Assembly (NCBI GenBank): GCA_022885665.1 | Contig: JAGQDJ010000202.1 | Span: 2,046,001-2,110,000, forward strand | From: Triops longicaudatus | Taxonomy: Eukaryota > Arthropoda > Branchiopoda > Notostraca > Triopsidae | Direction: 5' to 3' | Length of the DNA: 64,000 nt | Part shown: in pieces, positions 11,233 to 24,900 of the stretch | Layout: each line of letters opens with the position of its first letter | How positions within the stretch are numbered: position 1 is the stretch's first letter | Made by a program: the position numbers and the translations under genes | The notes under the pieces: generated by a model | What the model was told of the DNA's origin: nothing | What the model saw: the letters and a program-made list of their open reading frames with translations, nothing else | Database searches by the model: none

Positions 11233-14200
11233 TCACGTCTCCTCTTGCCTGGCTAAACTATAGGCACACACGGGAAAGTCCAACGCTTTCCGAGCCACTT
11301 CACCGTCAGGAACCATCACGAACGACGTAGGTCGCAGAATCGGTCTACCTGAGGAATGGATTCTCTTATGACTACTACGGGTTTCATAAGTGTCCCCTCC
11401 CAGTCCCGAATTCCTATGCACGGAATGATCAGTTTTCCCGCTATTGAACGTACTCAACGGGTTCACCCGCACTCCATACTCGACGAACCGCTCCGAAGAG
11501 GCGGCGTTATCATACGATGACGTCATTAACACCACCCGCTCTGCCTCTGCCCGATTCGCATAAGGGTACCGGTACTGATGCTGGAAGGCCACCAAATCTT
11601 CCTGACTTTTCTTGGCCGAGTCACCCGTTCCGGAATCCTTTCCCGATGAATGCTCGGAATCCGAATTGTCCCCCATTGCTAAGCAAAACGGAGGCTGGCG
11701 TGGGGCCTCGGCTTCGTCGCTGGGTAAAATAATACTAGAATAGCGATGCCCCACAGGGTAGTGCAAGGGCGTGTCCAAGTCCATCTCCGGCTCAACATCC
11801 GCCAATGAAGAATCAATCTCCACCGCATCCTCCTCTTCCACTGCCATGAATTCCATCCGTTCCTGCATATGGGCGTCCAAAAGCCCGTTGACTGGATCAG
11901 GTGTATTTTTCGGCAATCCTGGGTTACCCGGTGCTGTACGTTTTCGCGTATGGTAGATAATAATCACCCATACTAGCGAAGTCAGGACAATACAGCATAC
12001 AACAACGATAATTATAATGCCCGTGGTAGCTGATTCGTCATCCAAAAACGAGACGCCACCTCCGCCCATGGCGACGACCGCTAACATGGCCGAATCCCGT
12101 TCGGTACCTAAAGAATTCGACATTTCGCATTCGTAGCGTCCCGCATCGGTTACCCGTGTTTGAACAATGATTAGCAGTTGATTATCAGCGGTAAAGAAAT
12201 GGCGTTCGGTAGCTAAAAGCGGCTCGCCATCCTTATTCCAGGTTAATTTTGGCTTCGGGGAACCCCCGGCCAAACATTCTAAAACGGTCGTCTCTCCTTC
12301 GACCGTTTCCTTTTTCTCCATGGGCCTAACGAAGAAAGGCGTCTCCAAGACCGCCAAAGTGGCGTTAGCGATCACTGTGCCAGCTGCGTTTTCAGCTGTG
12401 CAGCTGTACACTCCAGCATCGGCCGCTTTAACGTTCACGATGAAGAAAACGTCATCAGTGGGCATGACGTGCATCCTACGTTCCCGTGCTGCGGGGAAAT
12501 CGACATCACCACCGTCTTTCTTCCACGCGATTTCCGGAGTAGGTTGACCATCCGCGGCGCACTCGAGTCGAGCATTGGCTCCTACACGGATTTTCACGTC
12601 GGAGGGACGTTTGGTGAAGCTAGGGAAGACGTGGACCGTGATTCTGGCTTTGCTCGAGTAAGTGGAGCCGAAGTTGTTAGAAACGATGCATTGGTACCGC
12701 CCTGCATCTGTGTCCGTCACGTTGAAGAGCGTCAAATCAGATGTCATTTGAGTGGTTTTGCCGTCTGAAGAACGAGCAACGGTGGACACTTGACCCGTTT
12801 TAAGCACGGCGTTGTCCTTCTTCCAGACAAAGGTCATGGGAACCTCGGCAGTAGATTCGGCTTGACATAGTAACGACACGTTGTCACCTTTGAGCGCAAC
12901 TTGGGTCTTTGGCTCTTCGGTAATATACGGCTTAGGAAAGTCATCTAAAATTCACAAAATCGGAAAATATTTAATAAAATATATAAATATTATTTTTTAA
13001 ATTACATATACAAATATTTCTATTGAATGTTTGTACGATTTGTAGAAAGGTCAAGGTGAACAGGAAACATAAAACGTAACTAATGTAGAAATCCGAAAAC
13101 TACTGTACGAAACACAACTGGATTTTTAACGGTAATCACTGATTTTTTAAGAGAAGACAGTTAAATGTAATTATGACACATTATGACGTAGGGGAGAAAA
13201 ATTACTGGTATACTGACAAAAGCATTACCAAAGTAATGAACAAAATTACTGAATTTAAACATATCTTTTTACTTCTAGTTCTACTCCCCACCCAAAATTG
13301 CTAAACCTGCCAGTAAAAATGTGAAATTGAGCTATAAAAATTTCGAACAAGAAAACTATTGATACTGAATATCAATGAAAATTACTGAATTATTCTCCGA
13401 AAATCACACAAACAAAAAGCAAAAACTGTTAATTTATAAGTGAATGAAAAATTAGTGGTCTATAAGGAATAAAACCAGAAAACAATAAAAGTACCTCACA
13501 CAATTTCGAAAAATAATAGACAAAAAACAACGAAAAAATACTGAACTGAACGAAGAAACGATAACGAATTTGATGGAATTTAGTATAAAAATTATAGCAT
13601 TAAGTACGAGCAAATAGAGAGTGTGAAATGGCGTACCACAAGTGAAGGCTTCAGCGGGAATTTCGTTCACAACTTTCCCAAGCAGGGGCTCAGGATGTCC
13701 GCAAACGGCATGGAGTGCAGGCGTGGCTAATCCTGTGCGGTTCAACCAATCCGGGAACCACTTCATGTGACAATCACACAGTAAGCTACTGGTGTTGAGC
13801 TGGAGAAGTTTTAAGGATTTGAGATCAACAAAGGCATCATCTTGGATGGTGGCAATTGCGTTATCGCGCAGGTCGAGGTGTTCAAGATTTTCCATGCCGG
13901 CAAACACTTTCCGGACGATGGATTTAATTCGATTGGCAACCAAACCCACTTTTCGTACATGCGCCAAGCCTGCAAAAGCGCCGTTGCTGTCTTCCACCGA
14001 CCAGGAAATTTCGTTATAATTGAGTTCCCTAATGTAACAAAACCACATTCAGTCGTGCGTAAGTTTATAAAAAGCAAATAAATAAAAGCAATTGCAAAAA
14101 GAAACAGACTTACAATGTGTGCACTGAAGGCAAACCGGCAAAACTACCTTCTTCCACATAGGCAATTTTGTTATGGTCTAACAAGAGATACTGAAGCTTC

Positions 14201-16212
14201 GGTAATTTGGCAAAGGTCGTTCTGTCCACAGAATGGAGTTCGTTGTTGGTTAAATCCCTACAAGTTGGTGAAAATCATGAGTCGCTGCGTTCATAAACTT
14301 CGCTTTACAAATCCTTATAAGATATTCACATTTCTTACATCCCACGCTTGAAGATAATTTTAACTATCTGACTACAGAACAAATTGATCATAATAAGCGA
14401 ATTACAAATACATGAACTGGATCTTAAACATTTTGTATAGTCCCGGAATTTTCATAAAAGGGTGCTTGTCGTTACAATGGCACATGGTTCATTGCCGTAA
14501 TTTACGGTGGAATCGTGGGGTATGGCTATCAAGACATACCCAGCACATAATCTTTGGAATTTGGGACAGTCATGGCTTTTTAGCTGGCGTCCCTCTCTGG
14601 AACAACTAAATATAACGTTCTTACAGCTAAACTTGAAAATTATACCTCGAACTTGGTCACTTTTACATTTATAACATACGTGCGAAAGTTTATTATGTGA
14701 GACAAATTACGAGTCATGCGTGAATTCGCGATAGATACAAGCGTAAAAGGAGAATATGTAAAGTGAGTTTATGCAAGTACACCAGGTCTTATAGCACCGA
14801 TATCAGATATCGCATGCGGTAGGGAGAACAGCGAGGATATACTTACAGTTCGGCTAGCTGCTGACAGAATTCCCACGCATCTTTATCGACATTACTGATT
14901 CTGTTATGACTAAGCGAGAGTTGCTGCAACGTCGACAGCCCGTACAGCCAGGCTTTATTCACCAATGTCACATTATTGTAATCCAGTTGCCTGTGTATAC
15001 AAAAAAATAGCCCTTAAAACTTATCAAGTAAGGCAAAATTCGCGCTTACAATTGCTGGATTGCTTTTAAGTTGTAAAACGCGCCATCTGATAAATGGACT
15101 AGCCTATTGCGACGAAGTTTGAGGACAGTAACGCCCGTCAGGCCATCGAATGTCAAACCATCTATTCTGGAAATCCGGTTACGGTTGATTTCCCTAATAA
15201 AAATTCAGTCAGTCATTGTTATTATAATTCGCCAAAGTAAGCTTACAGATATTTCAAAGCCGATAAGCGCTTGAATAAGTCTTTGGCCAGATGTTCAAGT
15301 CGATTACGACTCAAGCGTAGTTCCACCAACGCTGTCAGATTGTAAAACGCATTATGGTCCAATTGTTTCAGATTGTTGCCACTTAGCGTTCTATACAAGC
15401 ATTGTGAGTATAATGCTTTCTTGAGCACAGATAAAAACGGTCTTACAAAATCTGAAGCCGGCTTCCGTTTAAAAAGATTCCAGACGGAAGATCGTGCAAT
15501 CGATTGTTGCTTAGATCCACAGTTTTCAGCGTAGTCAAATTTACCCAAGCTTGGGGTCTTAGGCGCTTAATATGATTATGAGTGCTGAAGAGAACAGAAG
15601 GCATTAAATTTTGCTAAAATATTTTACCCTTTTGGTCAGCTTACATGTAAATGGCAGTTAAGTTGGGCAAAAGAGGCAGATCTGGAAATTCTTGGAGATT
15701 ATTGTGGTTTAAATTTCTGGAGTAAAGATAAAAGCATATATTAAGCCAAAAAAACTTCGCGTTGAAATATAAAAGAAAAGGAATTTGATCATACAGTGTT
15801 GTTAGGTTCGGATAACCTTCTAGTTTAAACCCATCAAATTCAGTAAAGTTGTTCGAATTCAGGTCTCTGAAAGGGGAAAAAAAGTTTTCAGATACTGTTC
15901 TAGATATTGGAACCGTCAAGTTCTCAGATTTAGACTCTTCAAATTAGAATATGACACTATGGGAACGATAAAAACTTACAGGATTTCTGTCCAGTCAGGC
16001 AAATCCAATGGTAGTGTCGTCAACTTCCTTTCGCTGCAATCAATTTTCGTTCCCAGGCATTCACAGACTTGAGGACATGAGTGAACTAATGCTATATGTA
16101 ACAACAATACTATCCATATTAACGGAAGGGCAACACTTGGTAGCCAATTTGTCCGAAACTTTGTCTCTGCAAAACTCATCACAAAGGCTTTTCCACAGCC
16201 ATTCTTGGCCAT
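11233..16212 (-). CDS. lrig: LRIG-type transmembrane receptor: leucine-rich repeats plus three Ig domains
   Basis: LRIG proteins are single-pass membrane proteins that modulate receptor tyrosine kinase and BMP signalling. Exons in order: 16212-15980, 15866-15795, 15716-15645, 15584-15447, 15390-15247, 15193-15050, 14990-14847, 14257-14114, 14028-13637, 12944-11233; about 1,064 residues (human LRIGs are 1,065-1,119). A signal peptide precedes the LRRNT (CPQVCECLG). About 14 LRRs follow, then an LRRCT (LLCDCHMKWFPDWL). The last exon carries three C2-type Ig domains with YxC motifs (YQCIVS, YSCTAE, YECEMS). A hydrophobic membrane span (IIIIVVVCCIVLTSLVWVII) leads to a cytoplasmic tail of about 250 residues. 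Kekkon proteins have one Ig, so LRIG/Lambik fits better. Confidence 0.92.
12945..13636 (-). other. Long LRIG intron between the LRR and Ig halves
   Basis: This 692-base AT-rich intron (donor GTACGC) is the longest in the gene. It separates the exons for the LRR half from the single exon for the three Ig domains and tail. I see nothing else in it. Confidence 0.7.
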
Positions 16213-17175
16213 TTTCCAGGCTTCTGTATGGACTTAAAGCCATAGCCCCATTTCACACTACATAATGACAGCAGCAATACTGGATACCAAGAAAAGTAAA
16301 ATGCCCAAACTCAAAAGGTAACCTTTATGGGGGCCGTATGACACTCAAGCACGTAAAACAAACACAAGCCCGTTCATTGTGTTACCTTTTACGCCGAAGA
16401 CTATAGCAAGCAGAAGTTGACCGCAAGGAGTCGTGTGCTTTGTTTCAGGTTCCTTCACGACGGTGCCGCCACCTTCTCAAGCAGTCCGTTGCTGAACCTG
16501 AAGCTGGCACGGCGAAGCGTTACCCGGATAGCAAGGCAAGTGTATTCCAGGTAGCGTACACTGCCTGTTCGAGTCCATCTTAAGAACTAGGTATCGCAAG
16601 CTGGACCATTCCTAGCAAGTTACGGTACGCACGACTAATTGTCCCGCTAGACAACGGAACTGTCCGCGCTGAAGAGCCGTACGAAACAGTAAAATCGAAT
16701 ACGCAGACAGGATGCATAACATTAAAAGTCGATAATACCTAGTAATTACTCGCCCAGTTTCAAGAACTTAATTCATGAACGAACAAATAATACATATCTT
16801 GCACAAGGTTTGGTTTTAATTTTTATCTTCATTTGGAAATTTATTCGTCAAACGCGAGCGTTGGTAAAATAAATTTTACATCCGCCAAGCCTTTTTTATA
16901 TTACCTCGACTTCGATAGTCAAAGAATTTCTCATGGATGCATAATGTTCTTTGTCATTGCCGCATAGCGTACATCTGCGCATTAAACACATAAATCTACA
17001 AATTTTATTTTCCTTAGAACGTATATATTTGACGCATCTCAAGTTGTCGACGACCTTCATAACGCAAGAACAGACCAAAATGATAGGTGTAAAAAATGTA
17101 TCTACACTTGGGCCAATACAGCAAAAGTGAGACGTACGGAAAATTCGAAATCTTGATTCCTCGTACAATCCTAAT
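16213..17175. other. LRIG 5' leader and promoter, U2A' 3' UTR
   Basis: The 16330-16700 part is relatively G+C-rich and probably holds the LRIG promoter or a 5' UTR exon. A minus-strand AATAAA (TTTATT at 17004-17009) lies about 170 bases beyond the U2A' stop and could be its polyadenylation signal. No coding exon recognised. Confidence 0.45.
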
Positions 17176-18298
17176 TTACGTTTCCATTTCCTCTTCCTCT
17201 TCTTCACCGTCTAGAAATAAAAATGATGAAATTTACGTCAATCAAAGCCCAAACAGACTCATACTTTTCCCATTTGCCGTTTGTGGAGCTTTGCCAGGAA
17301 TGTTTCCTGAAGCCAACAACTGGTTCAACCGTTCAATCTCAGCCAAAGATGTCGCTTTGGCAATAGACTCGCGTATAGCGCGAATCTCTTCAGCGGTGTG
17401 GGTAACTAAGAGAGGACAAATGAATGTTCGAATTGGATATCGACCGAAGCTTACCTTGAGGTCTTCCTCTTTCGGGTTCTGTGCCAGGAATCGTAGCAGC
17501 TGTAGTTTGAGAAAGTTCCTTAACAAGCTCCTTGCCTTTCTTACTTTTGAACAAGATTTTGGCCGCTTCACGTTCCTTGATACCGTGGAAAACGTTAACA
17601 ACAATTATCAACGGGTAATTTTTAAGAACATACTTTTTGTTTAATCTTGCGGAAGTCCAAAATTCGCAATTTCGGAAGCCGGTAAATTAGATACGCTCTG
17701 TAGTGGGGTTTGGTACTGACAGGGTTATGCATTAGGCTTAAATATTCTAAAGTTGGCAACTCAGTTAAGGCATCGAGATCACCTAGCTCCTGAATGTGAT
17801 TATTGGTGAGCACAAGTGTGTTTAAACTGGGCAAAACTTCTCCGAGACCTTCTCCAATGCGTCTGTAAGATATATAAGAAATTAAAATTAAATAACATAA
17901 TTCCCTTGACGGTTACTTACATAATACGATTATTATTCAACAGGAGGCAACGTAAGCGCTTCAGAAGTGGAAACCCATCAAGTTTACGGATGTCATTATC
18001 AGACAAGTCGATGCAATCAAATTGATCCTATGGATATATAACCAAAGCTACGTTTAAAACTCCTTAATACTTTTATTCTATATATACCAGAGTGGCTCCC
18101 ATATTCTCTATCACTGGTATTTTATACCCTAAAACAAAATGATAATTACAAACTTTACAAAAACATAAATTCACAAACTCAAACACAAATTTTGATTATC
18201 ATGGCTACGTTTTTACCCCTTAAATCCAGCTCCCGATCCTTAACAGGATTAACATATTGCGCAGCATTTTGTATAAGCTCCGCTGTTAACTTCACCAT
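17176..18298 (-). CDS. SNRPA1: U2 snRNP protein A' (SNRPA1)
   Basis: U2A' is the leucine-rich-repeat protein that binds U2 snRNA stem-loop IV with U2B'' in the spliceosome. Exons in order: 18298-18217, 18128-18088, 18027-17921, 17862-17634, 17575-17455, 17405-17265, 17210-17176; about 251 residues (human 255). The start MVKLTAELIQNAAQY and the block RELDLRGYKIPVIENMGATL are near-identical to the family. LRRs follow, then LPKLRILDFRKIK closing the LRR cap. The last exon is only 35 bases and encodes a short acidic tail of six Glu plus MET. Without that splice the frame would end 13 codons later at a TGA. Confidence 0.95.
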
Positions 18299-18793
18299 TC
18301 TTATTTGTACTTATCCAAAGTTTGAATGCCGAATAAATATCATGAAACTCTACAATCCAACCCTTCAAAGTCCATGCACGCTTCGCACACCAACAAAACG
18401 TTGTTTTCCCGCAACCGCTGTGGTGGCGCTACGTTCAAGCTCTAAATAGTGCCAATTGCTTGCTGTTCAGGATCGATCTACGAATAAAATTCGACTAAAA
18501 ATGTTTCGCAAGATTTTTTCCCCTTTGGTCTGATCCACGAATCGTCCAGACAAAAATCGAAAACTTTTTGAAAATATTATCGAATGAATCTAATCCAGTA
18601 ATGTTTAGGCTTACAATAAATGTATTTTGACATATTCGAATGGGTAAAGCCCTCCGCATTTCACATTTGTGAAACTCGTAAGCTCGCTTATGGAAAGAAA
18701 GGGTAGAAATTTTCGATAATTACTTTTTGACATATTCAACATTGCTTAATTTTGCAAATATTAACATTTTTACATAAAACTACCACGGTTTAG
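18299..18793. other. Region between U2A' and the SLC17-type transporter
   Basis: Expected to contain the U2A' promoter and 5' UTR and the transporter 3' UTR. AT-rich, no recognised motif. Confidence 0.45.
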
Positions 18794-20887
18794 CTAATAT
18801 GCCAGCCGCGGCAATACGACGGGTTCGTCCGTAAAGGTTGGATTCACTCGGCCTGACAAGGTATTGGTCTTCAAACGGGGTAAATAGCTCGTGATAAAAC
18901 CCGGCTCAGGTTCCTTGTCTTCTTTCTTTTCAACAGGTTCATTCCAGGGTTGCACTTCACCGGACGAAAAAATCAGGAAAAATATACCATCGAATGACAT
19001 GACTCCGGCTGCTATCAAAAACGCAATACGCCACCTCTCGATTGTTTGCTATATTTATTATAACATTGCATTAGCAACATCCGACTTCTAAAAAATGAAG
19101 GAAACTCACATTGCCATTTGTTAGTAATCCCACAGTCAAAGGAGCCACCCAGCTCGGAATTGTCGAAATGCTACCCGAAATTCCTAAGATTGTGCCTAAA
19201 CCAAACGTTGCGGTAAGATAAACCTGATTTTGACTATAATGTCAATTACCTGCAAAATTCGGTGCGATGTCAATTGGGTTACTTAAGTAGCCACTATAAC
19301 AAGCACCTTGCAAGCAAACGGCCAATGTTAGCAACCCAAATGCTAGTGGCGGATTACAACCCACATATGATACACCGATAAGACAACACGCTGGGCCGAA
19401 CTGAGCTACAAGGATAAAAGAAAATAAGTGGGGAAAATAACAAAAAAATTTGCACAGGCTTACCAATCGAATTGAAGACTTTACGAACGACGGTAGTAGA
19501 GCAGACTTTGTTACTCAACAGCATATTGGAAACAAAACCAGTAATAAGGCTGAAAAACCACATCATTAAATATGGTAAAGCGGAGTGTAATGAATTCTAG
19601 AAAAAAATATGGAGCCTAATATGATTCTGTAATAAAAATTGCAATCGAAGCTTACGCTCATGTTGTCTTCGTGTAAGATGTTTTTCAGGTAAATAGGCAA
19701 CTCCGTCAGGAGCATATAAAAGCCCCAGTTATTCCCGAAATTCGACACCAAAATTGCCCAAAACCTGGGGGATGTAAGGATTGAAGAGAGTGGCAAAGAC
19801 AACGCCTGGTGTACGGTAGCAGCTTAGTTAAGGATATCGTTTTTAGTTTCGTTAAAACTTACCTTTGAATGCACTCCGCTTTCTCGTATACTTTCCATAA
19901 TGTACGTTTTTTCACTTTCGGAGATGCGGGGATGCTTTTCAGGTGTATCGTACAAAAAAGTAAACCAAATAAGGGTGAACAACAATACTCCTGTACCTTC
20001 TATGTAAAATACGCTTCGCCAGCCCAAGCTTTCTACGATAACGCCAGCTAATGGTAATCCAATGACGGTACCAATTTGCGTTCCTTGTTAAAAAAAAAAA
20101 ATAAATAAACATAAAATAAAAACCTCATTGGAAGGGAAATGCACGTACCTGCGTATACAAAGCTGATTAATCCACTACGTTCATGAGGGGGCGCCCAACG
20201 TGCCATCCAAGCTTGCAATGATGGAAATGCTACGCCCTGAAATAAGTTCAGACCTGAGAATTTTTTAACTCAGTAACGAACAAAGTAAGCAACCTGTGAG
20301 ATTCCTAATAATACTCGGGCTGCAATAACTCCTCCAGCTCCGAGTTCAGCGAACAAGGGCAAGGAAATTGTGAGAATTCCACTTGCAACTTGACTAATAC
20401 CCAACATTATCTTGCTACCGACGACTTCTGCCATTCTCCCACCCGGGAATTGCATAACGATGTAACCCCAGTAAAACGATCCAGCGATTAAAGCCTGGAT
20501 ACTTTCATCCCAAGCGAACTCGCCGTCTTCGTTTTCATCTCCGTCCTGAGAAACTTACAATTCAAGTTAGCTCAGAAATCAACCAATTAAGATTCGCACA
20601 ATGGATTGCTACCGGCTCAGTTTGGTTTGGCGATGCTCCGCACTCATCGCTAGCTGTTACATTCGCATGAGGAATTGCGGTATAGTTAACCATGGACACG
20701 ATCACGATATTAATGTTCACGCGTAATACAAACAGAAATACGAAGGCCAGAAAGCAAATTCCTGTCGAAATCCAACGTACGGGGAATCCATCTGCACAAA
20801 TGATAATAAGAAACTTTGCACGTTTAATTGTCTTAAACTTTTATTTTTACCCTGGAACGTTGAACGTTTGTTCGATTTCGAAGCCAT
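18794..20887 (-). CDS. SLC17-type anion/phosphate transporter (major facilitator superfamily)
   Basis: The family includes sialin, vesicular glutamate transporters and insect inorganic phosphate cotransporters; the substrate cannot be set from sequence. Exons in order: 20887-20851, 20791-20613, 20545-20294, 20236-20149, 20083-19863, 19805-19656, 19596-19464, 19405-19250, 19195-19110, 19048-18794; about 518 residues, normal for SLC17. The protein shows an Arg-containing first span (LFVLRVNINI), a glycosylated first loop (NVTASDECG, NQTEP), the block YIVMQFPGGRMAE, PSLQAWMARWAPPHERS after TM4, and NPIDIAPNFAG in TM10-11. It ends in a charged cytosolic tail. About 12 hydrophobic spans are visible. 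Confidence 0.88.
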
Positions 20888-21936
20888 GATCACGGACACG
20901 GCTGCAACACGAGAGGGACAAAAGTTTCTTGGTACTTTGGTGGTGTCTCAATAATCAGATCCACATTGAAGTGAGTTGTCCGATTGTTCGAGATTATTAA
21001 CTACTGCTACGATTTTAATCACCTCGGATAAAACTTCCCAAGACAATGTTTACCCACGCTTATCAGCCTCAGGCAACAAAGCAAAGATTGTTGCAGGCTC
21101 GTGCTTTATCGGTAGACATAAGCTGTGTGGATTTTTTTTTTTCACTCTTTGGACATGTGCGTATGAGCGTGAATGCGTATCACCAACGTTCCAAGATTAT
21201 CGAAGCTGCATGGAAAGTACCGAAGCAGTCAATCGAGAAAAGGTCACACAGTTGACATGGTGAGATACTTTACGGCAAACTTTTCCTTCAGTTGGACAAT
21301 GAACAAAGTATTTTCTTATAATTGTGTATTCTATGTTCATTATTACGTGCAATAGTCACTTACGTTAACAATTTAACGTGCACAAGTTCTTCTCAGTTAT
21401 AAGCTTTTCTTCTCTCTCTTGCGATTGTTACAGTAAAAAAAAAAAAAAAAAAAAAATAAATAAAAATAAAAATAAATAAGTAAATCCGCTTAAAAGAGCT
21501 TCTCCTACTCTCATTTGTAGTCCTATAATCTTAAAATCAGTGTCCTTTATATTCTGATTGAACTATTTTAATATGCCCGTCTTTTCAGACGAGGTATCCC
21601 ATCCGCTTCTCGTGGTGTCTATTTTTAAGGTACGTAAGGTCAATTAAAAAAATAATGGAGTGGTAAAAATTACTGACCACACATTAGAAAGCACAAAAAA
21701 GCAGCACAAAATAACTAGTTATTATTAACGCGAAACACATTATAAATATTACTGGGGACTCATCTGACCAGCTTTGCTTTATAACAATTAAAAAGGAAAG
21801 GAAATATTCAGAAACACAAATCAGAAATTCGACGTGAATAATTAAAACAAAACAAAATAAATAAAAAATCTTCCGGAAAGTGAGCCAATGAGCCAGCTGT
21901 ATTTCCCTTCAAGAACTTCTGAACAATGTGATTTGC
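20888..21936. other. Region between the SLC17-type gene and IleRS
   Basis: Contains the transporter promoter and the IleRS 3' UTR. A 22-base A run followed by AAATA-type repeats lies at 21435-21482. Small open frames at 20976-21263 overlap in several frames and look like chance. Confidence 0.45.
21435..21482. repeat. A22 run with AAATA-type microsatellite tail
   Basis: Twenty-two A followed by repeated AAATA and AATA units. It could be a simple repeat or the decayed poly(A) tail of a retroelement, but no element body or flanking duplication is visible. Confidence 0.6.
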
Positions 21937-24900
21937 CTACGCAGAAATGTATAATGTCTTCCCATTAGCGTTCATAACGCCTTCTGGAAACTGCACGCGG
22001 TTTTTGCACTCTTTGTCAGCATAAATAACGACTTCCGAAACGGAAGGTACTTCTAGCGTAGCCTTTAGAACTTGGCCAATTTCGTCCGGCCGTAATGGAG
22101 AACCAATGGGATTCTCTAGCAGAACTGTGGCCACCTTTTCGCCCTTTAGAAAGTTTACAAACCTATTTGCAAAAATAAAACATGTGAAAACCAGTTTTCC
22201 TCTTCTTATTTTTTGTCGTAAACTGACACTTACCTGCAAACAGATCCGGACAAGTGGTTTTGGGGTGCATTTCCGTTTTCAATCGCTTTAGGATGCGCAA
22301 CCAAGGATTGTCCGTGCAATGCTTTCACATCTACTTCGACTACATTTTTCCCTTCCAAAGTTTTAACTGAATACGTTCCCTCTGTCAAACTAAACATACG
22401 TCCAGCCTAAAGATAAAAACGCGAAATTATTCCCTCAATCTTTTATGCACTTTTTTATTCTGCTTACCTGTCTTACTAATTCCGTAGCTGTTAAATGTGA
22501 TCGACTCTGCGCGTTTTCTAAAAGTAGCGTTCCACCTCGAACAGTTTCCGTCTCATAATAAAACACGTTAACAAACCTAGCATACACAAATTATCATTCC
22601 TTTCTAAACATCTTCCACTGAAAATAATTCAATTACTTGCACGCTGGTGTTCCATGTACAATAAGTTTCTCACTGGATTCGGACTTGGTTTTGCTCTTGG
22701 TGACCACGAGTTTCAGCTCAGCGCCTTTCAGCTACGACAAAAAGTTTGTACACAACAGTTAATAGGGTAATATTCGACTTACTTGTTGGATTTCTTCGAT
22801 GATGACCGCAGTTTTACAAAAGCTTTGGACGTCCAACGACCGCAAAGGCATTTTGATGGTAGCTTCAATGAATTCGGTATAGCTGGTGACAATATTTGCC
22901 AGTGAGTTGTCAGCGGGTGATACTTGGTAATGGACAAGGACTTCGTCCGAAGGCAGCAATTTGGCTTTTTTCCTCAATTTTTGCACGCGATTAATAACTT
23001 CTCTCGCAATACCTTCCTCCTGCATGGTCTGGTCAGGGCTCACATCCAACATAACAAGAATCTACATAAAAACACAAAAACTATATTAGCAATGCTCACT
23101 TAAAAAAGTTGAAAAGCAATAAACTAACATAAAAAGATTCTCCACACTGGTATACGGCAAAAAAGAGAAGTTTCAACAATAAAGATCATACAATGAAAGT
23201 ACCATATATTTAAAAAAAAAAAAAATTAACATAGACATACGTCATTATCCGAATGGGCTTCATAACGCTGCGACAGTTCTGCTGCCTTTTCGCCAGCGAA
23301 GCTGTAAAACAATCGTACATCTTCCAGCCCGAGCATGTGGCCTCCTACTTCCATTTTGCCTTCCGCTAAGAACGTTTGCAATTGTGCATCAGATAACGCC
23401 TACAACACCAACATAAAATATATAATTGATAATGCGTAATGAAAATTTACGAAATTATTATTTGAAGACTTATCATCGTGACGCCTTTGTTACCTTAATA
23501 GCCAGGGTAACACTCTTGAAAGCGTCTTTCAAACGTGCGCCCAAGGTTTTATGGTCTGGTTCAGCTCGTAAGGTGACACCATAGCTAGTCTTATCCGAGG
23601 TCAAAGTCAAAACGCGGACATTAAGTTCTTCTACGATATAGCGTTCCAACGCTTTGAGATCAGCCAGACATTGTGAATCGCGATGGATGACAACGACTTC
23701 TTTCAATGGATACTAAAAATTCACGAAAATATTAGACAACTGATACGCACGAAAATGAATTCTTTACTTTAATAGGGATGGTTTTGCGGTCACGGATGAC
23801 TCGACCCAACTCCACCACGGTTTGCATACGCGCCACTGATCTTTCAATGTTCACGTCCATTAAGTCAGCTCTACAATGAATAAAGGCACAAAACCATGAG
23901 GTAAACCAGCCCTAGCACGTTTTCAACAACAGTAATTACCTGGGATCGGGTACGAACACAAAGTGCACCGAGGCTCGCAAGGGGTCATTTTGTGACCCGG
24001 CTACAGAGCGCTTTAAGTTTTGGTACATTAATTCAGTCAAGAAAGGAGTAAAAGGAGCCATGATCTTTGTTAAGTTCAACAAGACGCTGAACAAGGTTTC
24101 CAAAGCTTGCTGGCAATCCTCGCGTCCAGTGTCACCCTTGAGGCGCTTTCGGTTCATTCGCACATACCAGTTGGTCAACTGATCCACGAAACGTACCAAC
24201 CGTGGTACTACGGTGTAGAGGCGATAGGCCTTCATTTCCGCTTTAACGAAGCCCAACAAGGATTGCGTAAAGGACATCACCCAACGATCCATGAGGTTAG
24301 ACGACAAAGTCAAGTTATCTTCGTTGAGAGACAGCTTTTGGTTTTCTTCCTACATTGAGAAAAATCAAGAAAAACGTCAAAACGGAAAAGATAATTTTAT
24401 AAGTTTTTTTTAGGAAAGAAACAGCAACTTACTCTTTCCCAGCGCTCCAAATTTTGTGCCAGGAAACGGTATGCATTATACCACGGCAAAAACACATCTT
24501 TAAGAATATCCCTTACACCTTCTTCCTTGAAACGCAAGTTTTCTGCCCGCACCACAGGGGAATTAATGAGATATAATCTTAAGGCGTCAGCTCCGAATTT
24601 ATTCACAATCTGAATAATAAGACATCAGAACAAAATCTTAAAATCGGACACCAGAAGCCTACCTGCATGGGATCAGGAAAGTTCTTCTTGCTTTTGGACA
24701 TCTTTTGTCCATCGGACGCCAGTACAAGGCCGTTAACAATCAAGTTCTTGAAAGGAGGTGTGTCAAATAATGCGGTGGACAACACCAGCAATGTGTAAAA
24801 CCTAAAACAGTTTAAGTAACATTAACTAGAAAAGCTAGAATAGACAGAAAAATTTCGTACCATCCTCTTGTCTGGTCAATGCCTTCAGCAATAAAATCAG

